Below are positions 11,057 to 21,989 of a DNA stretch of 64,000 nucleotides, one piece after another. The notes below the pieces were generated by a model that had not been told where the DNA came from, made no database searches, and was given only the letters and a program-made list of their open reading frames with translations. Position numbers and translations under genes: made by a program. Origin of the DNA: Ambrosia x helenae (taxonomy: Eukaryota; Streptophyta; Magnoliopsida; Asterales; Asteraceae); contig CM061224.1 of the NCBI GenBank assembly GCA_030844895.1, positions 29,159,992 to 29,223,991 on the forward strand, given 5' to 3'. Every line of letters starts with the position of its first letter. Position 1 is the stretch's first letter.

Positions 11057-11590
11057 TGTGAATCCGTTTTAGGATCGTAATCAAGAAACGTGATCTCACG
11101 AATATCAACCGTAGGGTGCGGAATCCCCAACGATCGTGCAAAATGATTCAGAAATAAACGATAAAGATCGTGATGAAAACAGATAACGAATCACCGAGCA
11201 ATTTCCATAACTTTAATCTTTGTATTAGATCAAATCAAGATGTTTACAAATGAAATCCTAGACCTAATACAGAGAAAAACACACATACATACTCTAGGGA
11301 AAAGGCTCAAATGATGACTCTTTCTAAAAATTACAAACTTTTCCCTTTATATAGGATTCCACCTTCGCACCTTTAAGAAGGTCGAAGGTGTTCATTCGAC
11401 CCTTTTAAGGGTTCGAATGAATCCTTCTTCTACATTCAATCTTCATTCGACCAAAGATAACTACATTCGACCATACGACTGGACGAATGTAACTTTAAGC
11501 TAAAGCCTTGGTCGTTGTTCTGATTATCTGAACCTTCGACATTCAGTACTGGATCACTAGCTGGGGACATACATGAATAATGCACTTACA
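11057..11590 (-). repeat. 5' LTR of the gag-only element
   Basis: 534 bp copy matching 6012-6545, ending CACTTACA and followed by the ATTAT target duplication (11591-11595). Confidence 0.93.
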
Positions 11591-11995
11591 ATTATTATCA
11601 TCTTGTATATAATAACTAGATAAGGTTTTACAACTTTAGGACAAGAAACATTAAATTAGGCAGCCTGCTTATTTCTTTCTCTGCAAAAAAGCTAGGGCCG
11701 ACTCACAAAGCCCTTGGTTGAAAAGCCTTCACAATCCTAACAATCTACCACTCGGAGGCTTTGGCAAACTTCAAACTGCACTTTGTAATATGGATGAGAT
11801 CAGTACGATATCGGTACTGAAATAACCAGTCCCAAAAATCGTAAAAGATGAGTACTGGTACCGAAAGTGCTCGAAAGGTATGGTGCCAATGCAGAATCGG
11901 AGGTAAAAAGTGGGTTAAATATCATACCGTGTTGAACCTGTACCAACCCGAAAGTACTGATCCGGAAAAACGTCAAAAATAGGTACCAAATTGGT

Positions 11996-12705
11996 ACCAA
12001 TTCCCGGTTCTGAAAGCAATAATTCTTTTTTTTTACTCCGCCGCAACTACGACGAAGGTATATGCCCAAGGCAATGATAACAGTGGGCCGTGTTGGCGGC
12101 AATTAAGTTAAAGTTAGCACCTGATGACTTGTTTATGGCTGGCTGTAGGGATTTCAAACAGAACACAAAACACACGCGAACAAACACAAGAGAAGATAGA
12201 AAAGAAAGAACATTGAAATATAACGTGGTTTGTTCAAATTTGACCTACGTCCACATGCTGCAACTAGTGCACCTTTATTTTTTTGGAGGTAATAAGAAAA
12301 TTAAAATTACTATCAGCCTATATATAATAGCTAGATAAGGTTTTACAACATTAGGACAAGAAACATTAAATTAGGCAACCTGCCTATTTCTTTCTTTGCA
12401 TAAAAGCTAGGGTTGACTCACCAAGCCCTTGGTTGAAAAGCCTCCACAATCCTAACAATCTACCACTTGGAGGCTTTGATAAACTTCAAACTGCACTTTG
12501 TAATATGGATGAGATCAGTACAATATCGGTACCAAAATAACCGGTCCCAAAAATCGTAAAAGATGAGTATTGGTACCGAAAGTGCTCGAAAGGTACGGTG
12601 CTAATGCGGTATCGAAGGTAAAAAGTGGGTTAAATATCATACCATACTGAACCTATACTAATCCGAAACTACCGATTTGGAAAAACGTCAAAAATAGGTA
12701 CCGAA
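11996..12705. repeat. tandem repeat unit 2
   Basis: Second, uninterrupted unit of the 0.7 kb duplication described at 5705-11995. It ends in a cluster of GGTACC-like words (about 12695-12740) at the same relative place where unit 1 runs into this unit. No ORF of note. Confidence 0.8.
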
Positions 12706-13141
12706 TTGGTACCAAATTCGATTGGTATGGTTCGGTACATATATTTTTCAGTACCTAGTATCGATTGCTCAACCCTACTCCGTATTATCCGTCGCTATTC
12801 AATAGTTGCAACCATTTTCTCATCATTATTCCTAAAAGGCCCGTTAAGGCTACACCAAGCTCCAAATTTTCCACTTACATGGCCTTTGTCATCATGTCTG
12901 TGTTTGAACACAATCCATCCCAGGTGACCATCTCTGCTTTCCTAGCCTGCTCCCACTAGACAAGTATTCCACACTAACTGATTTAAGTAGTTTTGAGATT
13001 CTCTAGTCATTCAGTCATTGTATTGGATTATCTAGCCCATTGAACATTACTGGATCTTTTAACCCCCTGATTTCTTCTTAATCCTCTAATTCTTTGATCT
13101 AAGTTTCCCAACCTTCTAATCTCTGTCATATTCCTGACCTA
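12706..13141. other. no feature recognised
   Basis: Short frames only. A CT-rich stretch with repeated ATCTTT/CTAATCT-like words lies at about 13040-13150. Confidence 0.4.
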
Positions 13142-13605
13142 CTAATCTTTACTGGATTCCTGACCATATGATCCTGTTGGATTCTCTGAGCACCTTAATA
13201 GTGGAGACAGAATTGGAACACCTTTAATGCTTGTTACCACAACTCGTACCATGCCTTTTTGTCCTTTCTGAACTATTTGCTCTTTCTGAATCACTGAATA
13301 TGCAAAGGTAGCTTTTTTCTGCCCATACAAACTACTAGGCCTAACTCTCACTTTCTTCAATTCTACCTCGTTTATACAAAGGTGAACTATGCCTATTACT
13401 TCACATGCATGGCTAAGTCTTCCATTATTAAGCATTTCAAGTGTGATATTCTTGCCCAATAAAAATATGTGGAGGTATGGATGTGTATTTTGCTTTCAAA
13501 TCTATTAGATTTTTCCAACACAACTTCTAGAATTTGAAGATTTAATTCCTTAGTTAGCATGCATATGACTGAATCCTCACAACTAGACATTAGGTTTGGA
13601 AACAT
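13142..13605 (-). pseudogene. possible decayed Copia pol fragment
   Basis: Two overlapping minus-strand frames (13142-13459 and 13396-13605). The first contains ACEVIGIVHLCI, then VELKKVRVRPSSL, then a KGQKGMVRVVV stretch. This order resembles the region between protease and the pre-integrase zinc finger of Ty1/Copia polyproteins, where a GxGxV strand is followed by L..V.YVP. The resemblance is weak and no catalytic motif is present. Confidence 0.3.
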
Positions 13606-14985
13606 ACCAACACTAATGGAGGATCTTCAAATGGTATCTCATAATCTTCAGCCTGTGGGTCAAACTCTAAAATCATCCACGTACAAAGACTTGAACGACA
13701 AGTTTAAGAAATGGGGTCTAGGAATAGGGTGAAAACACCACATCACACGTGTAGGAAATAGGTCTAAGAATGCATGACTCACGATCGTGTGACTAGCGGT
13801 GTGTTGTAGCCCGTGTCTCCGACTACCATAACCCACACAATCATGTCAAAATAGACAAGCTCATGTAAGTGAACTTTAGGGTTTTAAGTTGTTGGTATAC
13901 CCCCCAACAATTATGGGTAATGGCCATGATGTTGCTATTCCAACTGCAATAAAGGTTGTTGGGCTTCAAATGGATGATATTGATCGTTTGAGAATAATGA
14001 GACAGTTGCATCACACTTTATATCTTGAAAAAAGAAGTTTCAAATTGATCCACAAAAGATCAATGCCAATTGAGATGTAATGGCCATCAGACATCCTTTA
14101 TATGCAACGGTCAATCACTACCGATTTGCTAGATATTCCATCTAATTGCAAGTGGATCTTGTTCAGTTTCCTTGATATCAACATTAACAAGTTTTGAATA
14201 ACAATTACTACTTATGGTAGTTTGTAGGTTCACACAGATGGATTTACACGTAAGAATAATTGTTTGAATTTCTAATATACAAGTTGTAATAATTTACGAT
14301 GTAACAAACTTTTTAATCAATTAACTTGCATGTGATATTTATAAATATCAATGGCTAATAAATATTGATAACTCCATAAATCCATTAACTTTTTAAGTGA
14401 TGATGAATGCTACACATCTATAGCTTACCACATGACATATGATAAGTTTTGTATCGATCTTCAAATCTTTGTGATGTAGGCTCAACAATGTCAGCCCAAA
14501 GAACTTTATAACATGTGTAATGTATAAAAATGACCTAGTCGATTGTCTAATGAACGGATAATCTAAATAATAATTAGCAGATATGAGACAACATGGATAA
14601 CATTAATTGGCGAATGGCGACGATAACATATAATAAAATGCAAAGAAAGTATGAAATCAGGTGAATGGTAGTTCTATGTGTCTGCTTGGATTTGAGCTCA
14701 ATTGGTGCATCATATGTGAAATGAAAACATTTACGATTAAGTTAACGTAAGATATACAATCTCAATTCATATCATAGATCTAGTAAAGTCAAAGTCTATA
14801 ATAGCTATGAAACAGATAACAAATAACAAACTACATCTACACTAAAGCAAATAGTAGATGGATAGAATTCTTACCTAAAGCAATTTGTTACTTACTAAAT
14901 TAGCTCAATTCATATCATAGATCTTGTGGTATTTGGAACCAATATTTTAACATTAGTGTTATCTTAATGCTTGTTTAACATAATA
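13606..14985. other. no feature recognised
   Basis: AT-rich. One open frame (13889-14080) has no family I recognise. The words GCTCAATTCATATCATAGATCT occur at both ~14760 and ~14905, suggesting a small local duplication. Confidence 0.4.
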
Positions 14986-15647
14986 ACTAGTGGGAATGCT
15001 CGTGCGTTACTGCATGTAAGCTTTGGCTAAGTTTGCAGGGAAAAAGTTTCAAATTCATTAACTCAACAAATTTAACTACATATAAATAAAGAATCAAGCC
15101 TATACCACTTTGACAAGTAAGAGCATGTTTGTCAAGACAATTCCTTATTTTACCACACATAATCCTGTGACCCCAAAAGAAACATGTACGTAAATGAATG
15201 TTTATCTAAGAAACATGTTGATGCTTGAAAGCAGTGACTAATAACTTCACCAATGAGAAATAAATCCCAAACAAGAAAGTTTTATTTGCATAGATACTTA
15301 ACAGTCTGTAAGCATGGCTATCTAAGTACACTTCCACCCCATCCACATGGAAATGCAAGTGCAATTATGGCATGCAGAGGAAGTAAGTTTCTATGAAAAG
15401 GTCAAAGTCAAACGTATTGCTTCAGGAAGTAATAAAAAAGGAAAGATTGATCTAAATACCCTCTTTATAACCATTATACCTTTTAATATACACTTGTAGT
15501 AAAAAAGAAAGGAGTGATCTAAATAACACACCAAGAATATCCAAGTGGTAATTTAATATAAGATATATAACTTAGAAGATCCTTGTTAGTTACAATGATT
15601 AAACCTTAAAAGACAGTGGGTTGAATTAGGTGGAAAACAAGTGCATC

Positions 15648-15788
15648 AACATCTACAAATCATGACTAAAGGAGAACCCCCTCCATCTACCACTAAGAGC
15701 TACCTTGCGATCAAGGTAAAAGTTGGGAACTCTTCACCTTCTTCATCGACTAACATAATCATGCCATCATTCTTTAGTAAGTGTTTTC
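15648..15788 (-). pseudogene. captured B3-domain gene fragment, downstream exon
   Basis: Minus-strand reading after a TTTCTGCAG acceptor gives KHLLKNDGMIMLVDEEGEEF, then, after a one-base frame change, YLDRKVALSGRWRGF and FSHDL. This is the second half of a plant B3 DNA-binding domain, where HLP..D....L.DE.G.E and LSGGWRGF are typical. The nearest type known to me is the small B3 proteins with an SFVKSMLQSHV start. With frame change and stop it cannot make a B3 domain. Confidence 0.78.
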
Positions 15789-15907
15789 CTGCAGAAATGA
15801 CATGGAAGATCCTGGTTTATTATGTCAATAAACATCAATCATATCAAAATATTGTTACCAAAGTGTAAATGGTTATTGCTCTATAATTGTTGATTATGAG
15901 CATCAAA

Positions 15908-16090
15908 CTACATGACTAACCAGCCAAAATTCACAAGTAACATGTGACTAAAGCATGGTCTCAACAAATGAAGGATGATCGCCTTTGAAATTAACTTCAA
16001 GTTCTTCAACTTTTGTTGTAGAGAGTTCTCTTGCTTCATTAGACACATACACGCGGTTTGCCAAGTCCCTTCGTCCAGAGCTATACTTTC
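15908..16090 (-). pseudogene. captured B3-domain gene fragment, upstream exon
   Basis: Minus-strand reading gives RRDLANRVYVSNEAR, then DHPSFVETML, a stop, then SHVTCEFWLV. B3 proteins of the SFVKSMLQSHVTGGFWLGL type show exactly this order, so the stop replaces the usual glutamine. It lies upstream of the fragment at 15648-15788 with an intron-like gap, so exon order is kept. Known family role: sequence-specific DNA binding in the nucleus. This copy is inactive. Confidence 0.8.
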
Positions 16091-16190
16091 TGTTACCGTA
16101 GAGACATATCACAAAAACTAAAACCTGATCATTATTTATGTAACATATTCCTATCCTATCAATAAAAAGATCACCTTTTGACCAACACAT

Positions 16191-16799
16191 CACCTTTTGA
16201 CCAGCTCAATTTCTCTCAGATTGCAGGTTCTTGGCTGCAAAAAAAATGTGTTGTAAACAATAAAAATTTGTTCTACGTAAACAAATCCTTCATACATGAT
16301 TAATTGAGTAGATGGAAAAGTCATGATAGTTATTAACTTTCTTGTTGTTACCTGATATAGTACGTTTTCTTATTTTAGTAATTTAGTTTATTAAAACCAA
16401 AATGAGGTTGTGTAACAGATAATGTATGTGCAGAAAAGTAGCTAAAAAATTAAAGAACGCACGAAAAAAATACATACATATTAATTCTAAGTGTTAGCAA
16501 CTATGGAGTGAATTGTATATAATTTAAACTAACCAAAAGTTGTATATAATCTAAACCAACCTAAGGTTTTGTATAATCTAAACCAGTACACGTGTATACA
16601 TGCCCGTAATACCCTATATGTGCCAACCACCGAATAATATACCATGTATTCTATAAATTTGCAAAGACCATGTAAACAAATAAACCATGCTCTTGCAACT
16701 ATTAGTGGGCTATAAGTTAGCCAGTGAAAAAACAAAATAAATAAGTTTGAATACTAAAACAAAGAAAGAAATAAATAAATAAAAATCATGCTTTAGGAT
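16191..16799. other. Helitron interior between captured fragments
   Basis: AT-rich, intron-like DNA without recognisable coding sequence. Confidence 0.4.
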
Positions 16800-16935
16800 T
16801 CAAAGAACTTGCCAGGTCCATGGCGAAATTAAAGTAGTAGCAGAGATGTGGCGTCTGCCAGGGATAGAAGATACTAAGAGCATGGACAAATTCCTCAAAT
16901 TCAATTACACCATGCCACTTTTCATGAAAAATATG
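16800..16935 (-). pseudogene. captured calcineurin B-like (CBL) exon fragment
   Basis: Minus-strand reading gives HEKWHGVIEFEEFVHALS, then IFYP. This matches the EF-hand region of plant CBL calcium sensors, where FDEKKNGVIEFEEFVHALSVFHP is typical, closest to the CBL10 type from memory. Normal loop residues are replaced by Trp and His (KWH for KKN), and the sequence decays after FYP. CBL proteins bind calcium and activate CIPK kinases; this fragment is not functional. Confidence 0.8.
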
Positions 16936-17060
16936 AAAAAACCTATAAGCAAAATAACATTTTTCGTAACTGTAATGTTAGGTAAAATGTAGGGTTTTGC
17001 TTTTCAAAAAACTGATTAACCAAAACAGGACATATTATAATTCAAGTTTTAGTAGAGCAT

Positions 17061-17126
17061 CTACCCCAACCTAAAAAATAGATTCTTGCCCTGAGAGGTA
17101 TTGAATAGCGCAAGCCGGAGCTCTTC
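17061..17126 (-). pseudogene. captured CBL exon fragment, upstream
   Basis: After a TTTTGTACAG acceptor the minus strand reads EELRLALFNTSQGKNLFFRL and then stops. CBL proteins have EELQLALF..P.GENLFLDR just before the exon described at 16800-16935, so gene order and strand agree. Confidence 0.78.
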
Positions 17127-17482
17127 CTGTACAAAAGTAAACATCACATTAGTAGCATTGCTTTGTAGACAATGATGCAATAAGCAAGCATACCTATAAG
17201 ATTAAACGTTAATGTCAAAAAATATACTAACTTTATCCCCCTTACCAATCTAAGACAACTGAGGAAAGTAAGACAAAAATATATTTTTCACATTGAGCTG
17301 AAACACAAAAAAAATAAATTAAAAGAGTACACTCTTTGAGGAAAAAGTTGATAATTGTTTTTAGTAACCAACCAACAGTATCATAACATTGATCTCAGGT
17401 AAGTCAAAATAACTAAAATAAGAAGTGAATACAAATTCAAAAATCAAGAACAACTAACATAAATGGGAGACGATTTCTATAC

Positions 17483-17538
17483 CTGAGATTACACAAATCG
17501 TCAACGTCGGTAACCGGACAACAACTGCTTGAAGGTAG
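17483..17538 (-). other. possible captured leader exon, continued at 27892-28140
   Basis: With Tekay-1 removed, minus-strand sequence from about 28140 runs through AACCCTAGATAGACCGC and TTCCTTCTACC into a GTTGTTGTCCGG stretch and ends CTCAG before GTATAG, a plausible splice donor (17482-17481). It could be the 5' UTR exon of one captured gene. No coding match, so this is inference. Confidence 0.35.
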
Positions 17539-20242
17539 TGTCACACCCTCAAATTTCCACTGCGGAGTTTTACCGCGAGGCGCATGACAAACCAGGACCC
17601 ATAGCCATAAGTATCATGAACGACTCTAAATGCCCAAACCATTTAGTTCGTTTTAAGAAAAAGTTTCAAAGTTTAACCAAGCAATTTAAAGTAATGCGGA
17701 AGCGTAAACAAAGTAAAACAATTGCAAAAGTCTGCGCAAAACAACGCGCCCAACCCAAAGTTTAAAAGTACGAAATAATAAATATTCATAACCCAAGACA
17801 CAAATGATGCATGCCCTAAAACGTGCTCCGTACCTAAGGACCTGCAAAGCATGCTAAAATGTGTCAACATAAAGTCGGTGAGTTCACAATATAAGTAAGC
17901 GATGTAAATAAAAGTGTAGGTTCTCAAACCCCAAAAGTCAAGTGTACAACGTTGGTCTCTCAGACCCTGTAAACAATAGCTAATTCAAATGTCAGGGGTA
18001 GCTAGCCCACTCATGATAACTAAAACCGGCGAATACCGAACTACTAATGAACAAGTTCCCATAACCGGGATAAGGATGCCTTGCATCATTGTCCATCGAC
18101 AATGATTATGTTTGAAGCTAATAGTTCACATCCGTGCCCCCAGCACGATGTGAGGTTTGTTAGACCTAATAGCGCTATCAACTAATTAACCCGCTTGCCC
18201 AACCGGCAATTGATTCGGTATTTTGAAGGACTTAAAAGATGTGTTTGGTTTAGTTCATCAAGGACATATATATGAATTAGTAAAAATAGATTCACCACGT
18301 GAACCATGCACCCCAACCCGGGATGTGTAAAAGAAAGTTGTCTCAAGATAGACTAGAAAACGTTACCAATGTGGTCTCAACCCGAGACGCATGCTTTGAG
18401 AAAAAGTAGTGAAACTCACCTTATCGCGTAAGCAAAGAATCCGAACAGCAAGTATTATATGCTACCGACACCCTAATAACAGTGTCACTACGTGAGTATA
18501 GGCGTAACATCATTACACCATATAACTCGTTTGTCCAAGGCGTTTTAATATTCAAAAGTGTGTATGCGACGCCTAGTGATTCTACATGCAATAGTAAACC
18601 CTACGGACTTGTTGGTGAATGAGTTGGTTATAATTAGTTTCTACAGCCCGTATGTGTCATAAACATGTGTACTTCCGTTATATGTTAATTTTAGATCACC
18701 TAAGACCTCAAGTAATCACATAAGCACATAATACACAATCTGTGTTTTCAGGACAGATTGTGCGCCATCAAAACGAATTTATTTAAAATAGTAAACCAGT
18801 GAGTTATCCTCCCAAATTTTTACTGAATTTTCTTTGGGATTCACTTGGCAATACCTATTTGTTTTTTGTCTTAATTCCAAACACAAAAATTATAACAATT
18901 CGTACAACACAGCAGTGTTCAGAAAATTTCCTCAACAGGTCAGTTTAGTAGGAAAATTCTTAAAAATTGTGTATTCATCCAAACGAGATGAATCCACTTG
19001 GAAAAGCTCTATTTTTCCAGTATTGACCTACTGTAAAAATTTCATAACCTAACTCCTTGTAAATCTCAAGTTATGACCATTTAAAGTTAGCCCAATTTAC
19101 AAATCCGAAAATCTGATATGACCCCTAATCAATTAAAATTCCAAAAACGACTCATCCGGCGTCCAAAACACATGATTTTACCCATTATGAAAAACTAAGA
19201 CCAGGTGTGACCTAACCATGCCAAGAAAACACTAAAATCATTATGTTAGAGCCGTGTTACAGCTCCTACAAATTTGACTAACCATTCTGTCCAGATTTTA
19301 GTTTCGCCTAAATCATACTTTAATCGCCTACCGTGTGCATAAAAACTATTAACAATCATCAATTATCAACACAAAACATTCCTAATACCTATTCCATCAG
19401 ATTCTATGATTAAACATGTCAAGATCAAAGCTTTAAGAATCAAAACACCAATTACTTGCGCAACAAGTATCCTATGATGTTACTAAGCGTTTATGAGTAT
19501 GTTTAATCCATTTAATCTTCAAAAAGATTCATGCTTTAATGTTTTATAAACTCATTCAGACCTGGACAAACTTGTTATATGACTTTTATTAATGAAAACA
19601 CAAGATAGAAGCACAAGAAATCGTAAAATATACCCTTAGCTCTCCCAATCGATCAATCGCGCGCCTTGGAGCCTCCCAATTGATGATCTTGAGCCTTAGC
19701 AGGGGTTGTTTGAGTGAAATATTCGTGTGGGCAGTAAGGGGGCGATTAGGGTTGAGTATGAGGGTTGCATGGGAGTTAAGGATGCTTAAATATGAGTTTG
19801 AGGCGGTTTAGACCCGTCAGGTCAAATGGAGCGGCCGCTCGGTGCCTGTGAGCGGCCGCTCACAGGTCCGGGTGGCGCGCTTTTGCCTCGTTTCGCCTCC
19901 TGACGCGTTATCCTTCGACGTTTTCGTTATTTCGGACCATAACAAGTGTAACCCCATGCATTAAGACCCTAATCAACCTCATGCTCCACTTTTAATGATT
20001 TCTATTAACGTGTTCGGTTTAGGTTCACATAATCACGTATGGTTTTCACATAAGTTTGTCAGGTATCACCGAGACACATAAGTTTATTTTTCACCAACGT
20101 CCGAGGTTCACTAATCATGCAATCACACATTGACTCATAACCATGCACGTATGTCTTATCTAACTAACCCTAGTTAAGTATAATGCAAGGAATGTAACTA
20201 GAGTTTAGTTAAAGTGAGAACCTGAATTTTCGGGGTATCACA
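17539..20242 (-). repeat. 3' LTR of Tekay-1
   Basis: Plus-strand TGTCACACCC to GGTATCACA. The U5 end is nearly the same as that of Tekay-2 (reverse complement of 52870-52929), while the U3 end differs. Confidence 0.95.
19829..19866. repeat. two adjacent perfect palindromes in Tekay-1 U3
   Basis: GAGCGGCCGCTC at 19829-19840 and a 22 bp perfect palindrome at 19845-19866 sharing the same core. A TATA-like TATTTAAG lies about 40 bp downstream on the minus strand (near 19785-19795). The other LTR has the same at 27474-27511. Confidence 0.85.
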
Positions 20243-20369
20243 TCATCCCCAAGTTGAAAAGAATTTCGTCCCGAAATTCAGCAAGTAATCAGTAAAGCCA
20301 GCTAAAAATGTATGCTTGGTTTCCGGATGTCACATCATCCCCAAGTTGAAAGGAATTTCGCCCCGAAAT
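20243..20369 (-). promoter_or_regulatory. duplicated polypurine-tract module of Tekay-1
   Basis: Between the pol stop and the 3' LTR a segment occurs twice. The tract CAACTTGGGGATGA followed by TGTGA lies next to the LTR (20243-20256), and again at 20331-20346 followed by TGTGACATCC. Both are preceded by a CGGGACGAAATT or CGGGGCGAAATT arm. The LTR-adjacent copy is the functional candidate. Confidence 0.8.
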
Positions 20370-21989
20370 TCACTTTGAGCGAGCTGCTTTATGTTCGGCA
20401 TTTGATCTATGCACAGGTTCAGGTTCAGAAAAGAGGTGTGGATATTTGAGCCGCATCTGATCTCTGCGCTCCCACGTGTATTCCGGTCCTAGACGGGAAT
20501 TCCACCGTACCTTCACGATGGGTATAGTGCTTTGCCTGAGTTTCTTGACGCCCTGCTCAAGAATCTCCACTGGTTCTTCCACGAACCGTAGCTGGTCGTC
20601 CACCTGGATCTCCTCCAGCGGCACTACTAGTGTCGTATCGGATAAGCATTTCTTCAAGTTTGAGACGTGGAATACATTATGCACTCCACTGAGTTCGTCG
20701 GGTAAATTCAGCTGATAAGCTACCGGACCAATCCTTTTAACAATCTCGAAAGGTCCAACATAACGGGGATTCAACTTCCCTCGTTTCCCAAAGCGTATCA
20801 CTCCTTTCCAAGGTGACACCTTTAACAAAACCTTGTCCCCAACCTGGAACTCCAAAGGTTTTCTACGTTTGTCCGCGTAGCTTTTCTGTCGATCACGAGC
20901 AGCAGCCATTCTGTTTCTGATTTGCATTATCTTCTCAGAGGTTTCGTGCATGAGTTCGGGACCTGTTAGTTGGCTATCCCCAACCTCAGTCCAACAGATA
21001 GGAGACCTACACTTGCGCCCATAAAGTGCCTCAAAAGGCGCACACTGAATCAAGGTGTGGTAACTATTGTTGTAAGAGAACTCGATTAAGGACAAGTGCT
21101 TGTGCCAGTTATTACCAAAGTCCACCACGCATGCTCGTAGCAGATCCTCTAATGTTTGGATGGTACGTTCACTTTGTCCATCCGTCTGTGGGTGATAGGC
21201 TGTGCTCATATCGAGACGAGTTCCTAGAGCATCTTGGAGAGTAGTCCAGAATCGAGAAGTGAATCGCCCATCGCGATCAGATATAATGGAAGTAGGCACC
21301 CCATGCCTAGAGACTATCTCCTTGATGTATAGGTTCGCCAGCTTCTCTAACGAGTCCGTTTCTTTTATTGCCAGGAAGTGGGCCGATTTGGTTAAACGGT
21401 CCACGATAACCCAAATCATGTTATGGCCCGCTGTTGTTCTTGGAAGCTTCGTAATGAAGTCCATGGAAATCCCATCCCATTTCCACATCGGAATCTCTGG
21501 TTGTTGAAGTAAGCCTGAAGGTTTCTGATATTCAATCTTAACCTTCGCACAAGTCAAGCACTTACTAACATAAGTGGCTATCTCTGCTTTCATGTTTGGC
21601 CACCAGTAGAGAGTTTTGAGGTCCTGGTACATTTTGTCCGCACCGGGATGTACCGAATAACGAGATGTGTGAGCCTCATCGAGCACTAGCTGTCTAAGAT
21701 CCCCTGAACGTGGAATCCAGACCCGATCCATAAGGTACTGAAGCCCATCCGACTTCAGTTCTAGGTGCTTGTCAGCACCATGCATTGTTTCCAACCCGAT
21801 GTTTTCCTTTTTCAAGGCCTCGCCTTGGGCTTCAAGTATTTTATCAAGCAGATTAGAGGGAATGGTAAGTTGTAAGGCTCGCACACGTTTGGGTTTCGTT
21901 TCCTTACGGCTCAGGGCATCAGCTACTACGTTAGCTTTCCCTGGATGGTACTTGATAGCACAGTCATAATCATTCAAGAGTCGACCCAT
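20370..21989 (-). pseudogene. Tekay-1 pol: RNase H end, integrase and chromodomain
   Basis: C-terminal part of pol. It starts in the RNase H tail (LLNDYDCAIKYHPGKANVVADALSR), passes the H2C2 zinc finger (HPGADKMYQDL, then CLTCAKVK) and the integrase core (MDFITKLP, ISDRDGRFTS and a downstream Glu). It then has the GPFEIVKRIGPVAYQL region and a C-terminal chromodomain-like segment (VKVRWNSRLGPEYTWE, KYPHLF). Integrase inserts the cDNA; the chromodomain is thought to steer insertion to marked chromatin. A one-base frame change near 21985 separates it from the RT part. The first Met is not a real start. Confidence 0.93.

Larger units (their letters stand above)
6012..11590 (-). mobile_element. 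gag-only SIRE-like LTR retrotransposon (TR-GAG type)
   Basis: A complete insertion read on the minus strand: 534 bp LTRs at both ends beginning TG and ending CA, a 5 bp target duplication ATTAT (6007-6011 and 11591-11595), a Met-tRNA primer site next to the right LTR and a polypurine tract next to the left LTR. By eye the LTRs differ at about four positions, so insertion is recent. The 4.5 kb interior has one long ORF, a Gag-like protein, followed by about 2 kb without coding potential. No protease, integrase, reverse transcriptase or RNase H is visible. It is therefore non-autonomous and must borrow enzymes from a relative, plausibly a SIRE-type Copia. Confidence 0.9.
5705..11995. repeat. 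tandem repeat unit 1, split by a retrotransposon
   Basis: Unit 1 of a roughly 0.7 kb direct tandem duplication. Its left part (5705-6011) matches 11996-12310 and its right part (11596-11995) matches about 12311-12705. The two parts are separated only by the element at 6012-11590 and its ATTAT target duplication. Shared landmarks are the GAAAGCAATAATTC start, AAGTTAAAGTTAGCACCTG, and the TAGATAAGGTTTTACAAC phrase. Divergence between units is clearly greater than between the LTRs, so the duplication is older than the insertion. The right half is rich in GGTACC-like palindromic words. Confidence 0.8.

Noticed and set aside
15641..15868. Plus-strand ORF of 75 codons
   Set aside because: It is the antisense shadow of the captured B3 exon.
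15640..17130. Functional CBL or B3 host gene
   Set aside because: Only pieces are present, with stops, frame changes and missing exons, inside a Helitron.
17673..17927. Minus-strand ORF repeated at 25319-25579
   Set aside because: It appears twice only because it lies in the two Tekay-1 LTRs; no family recognised.
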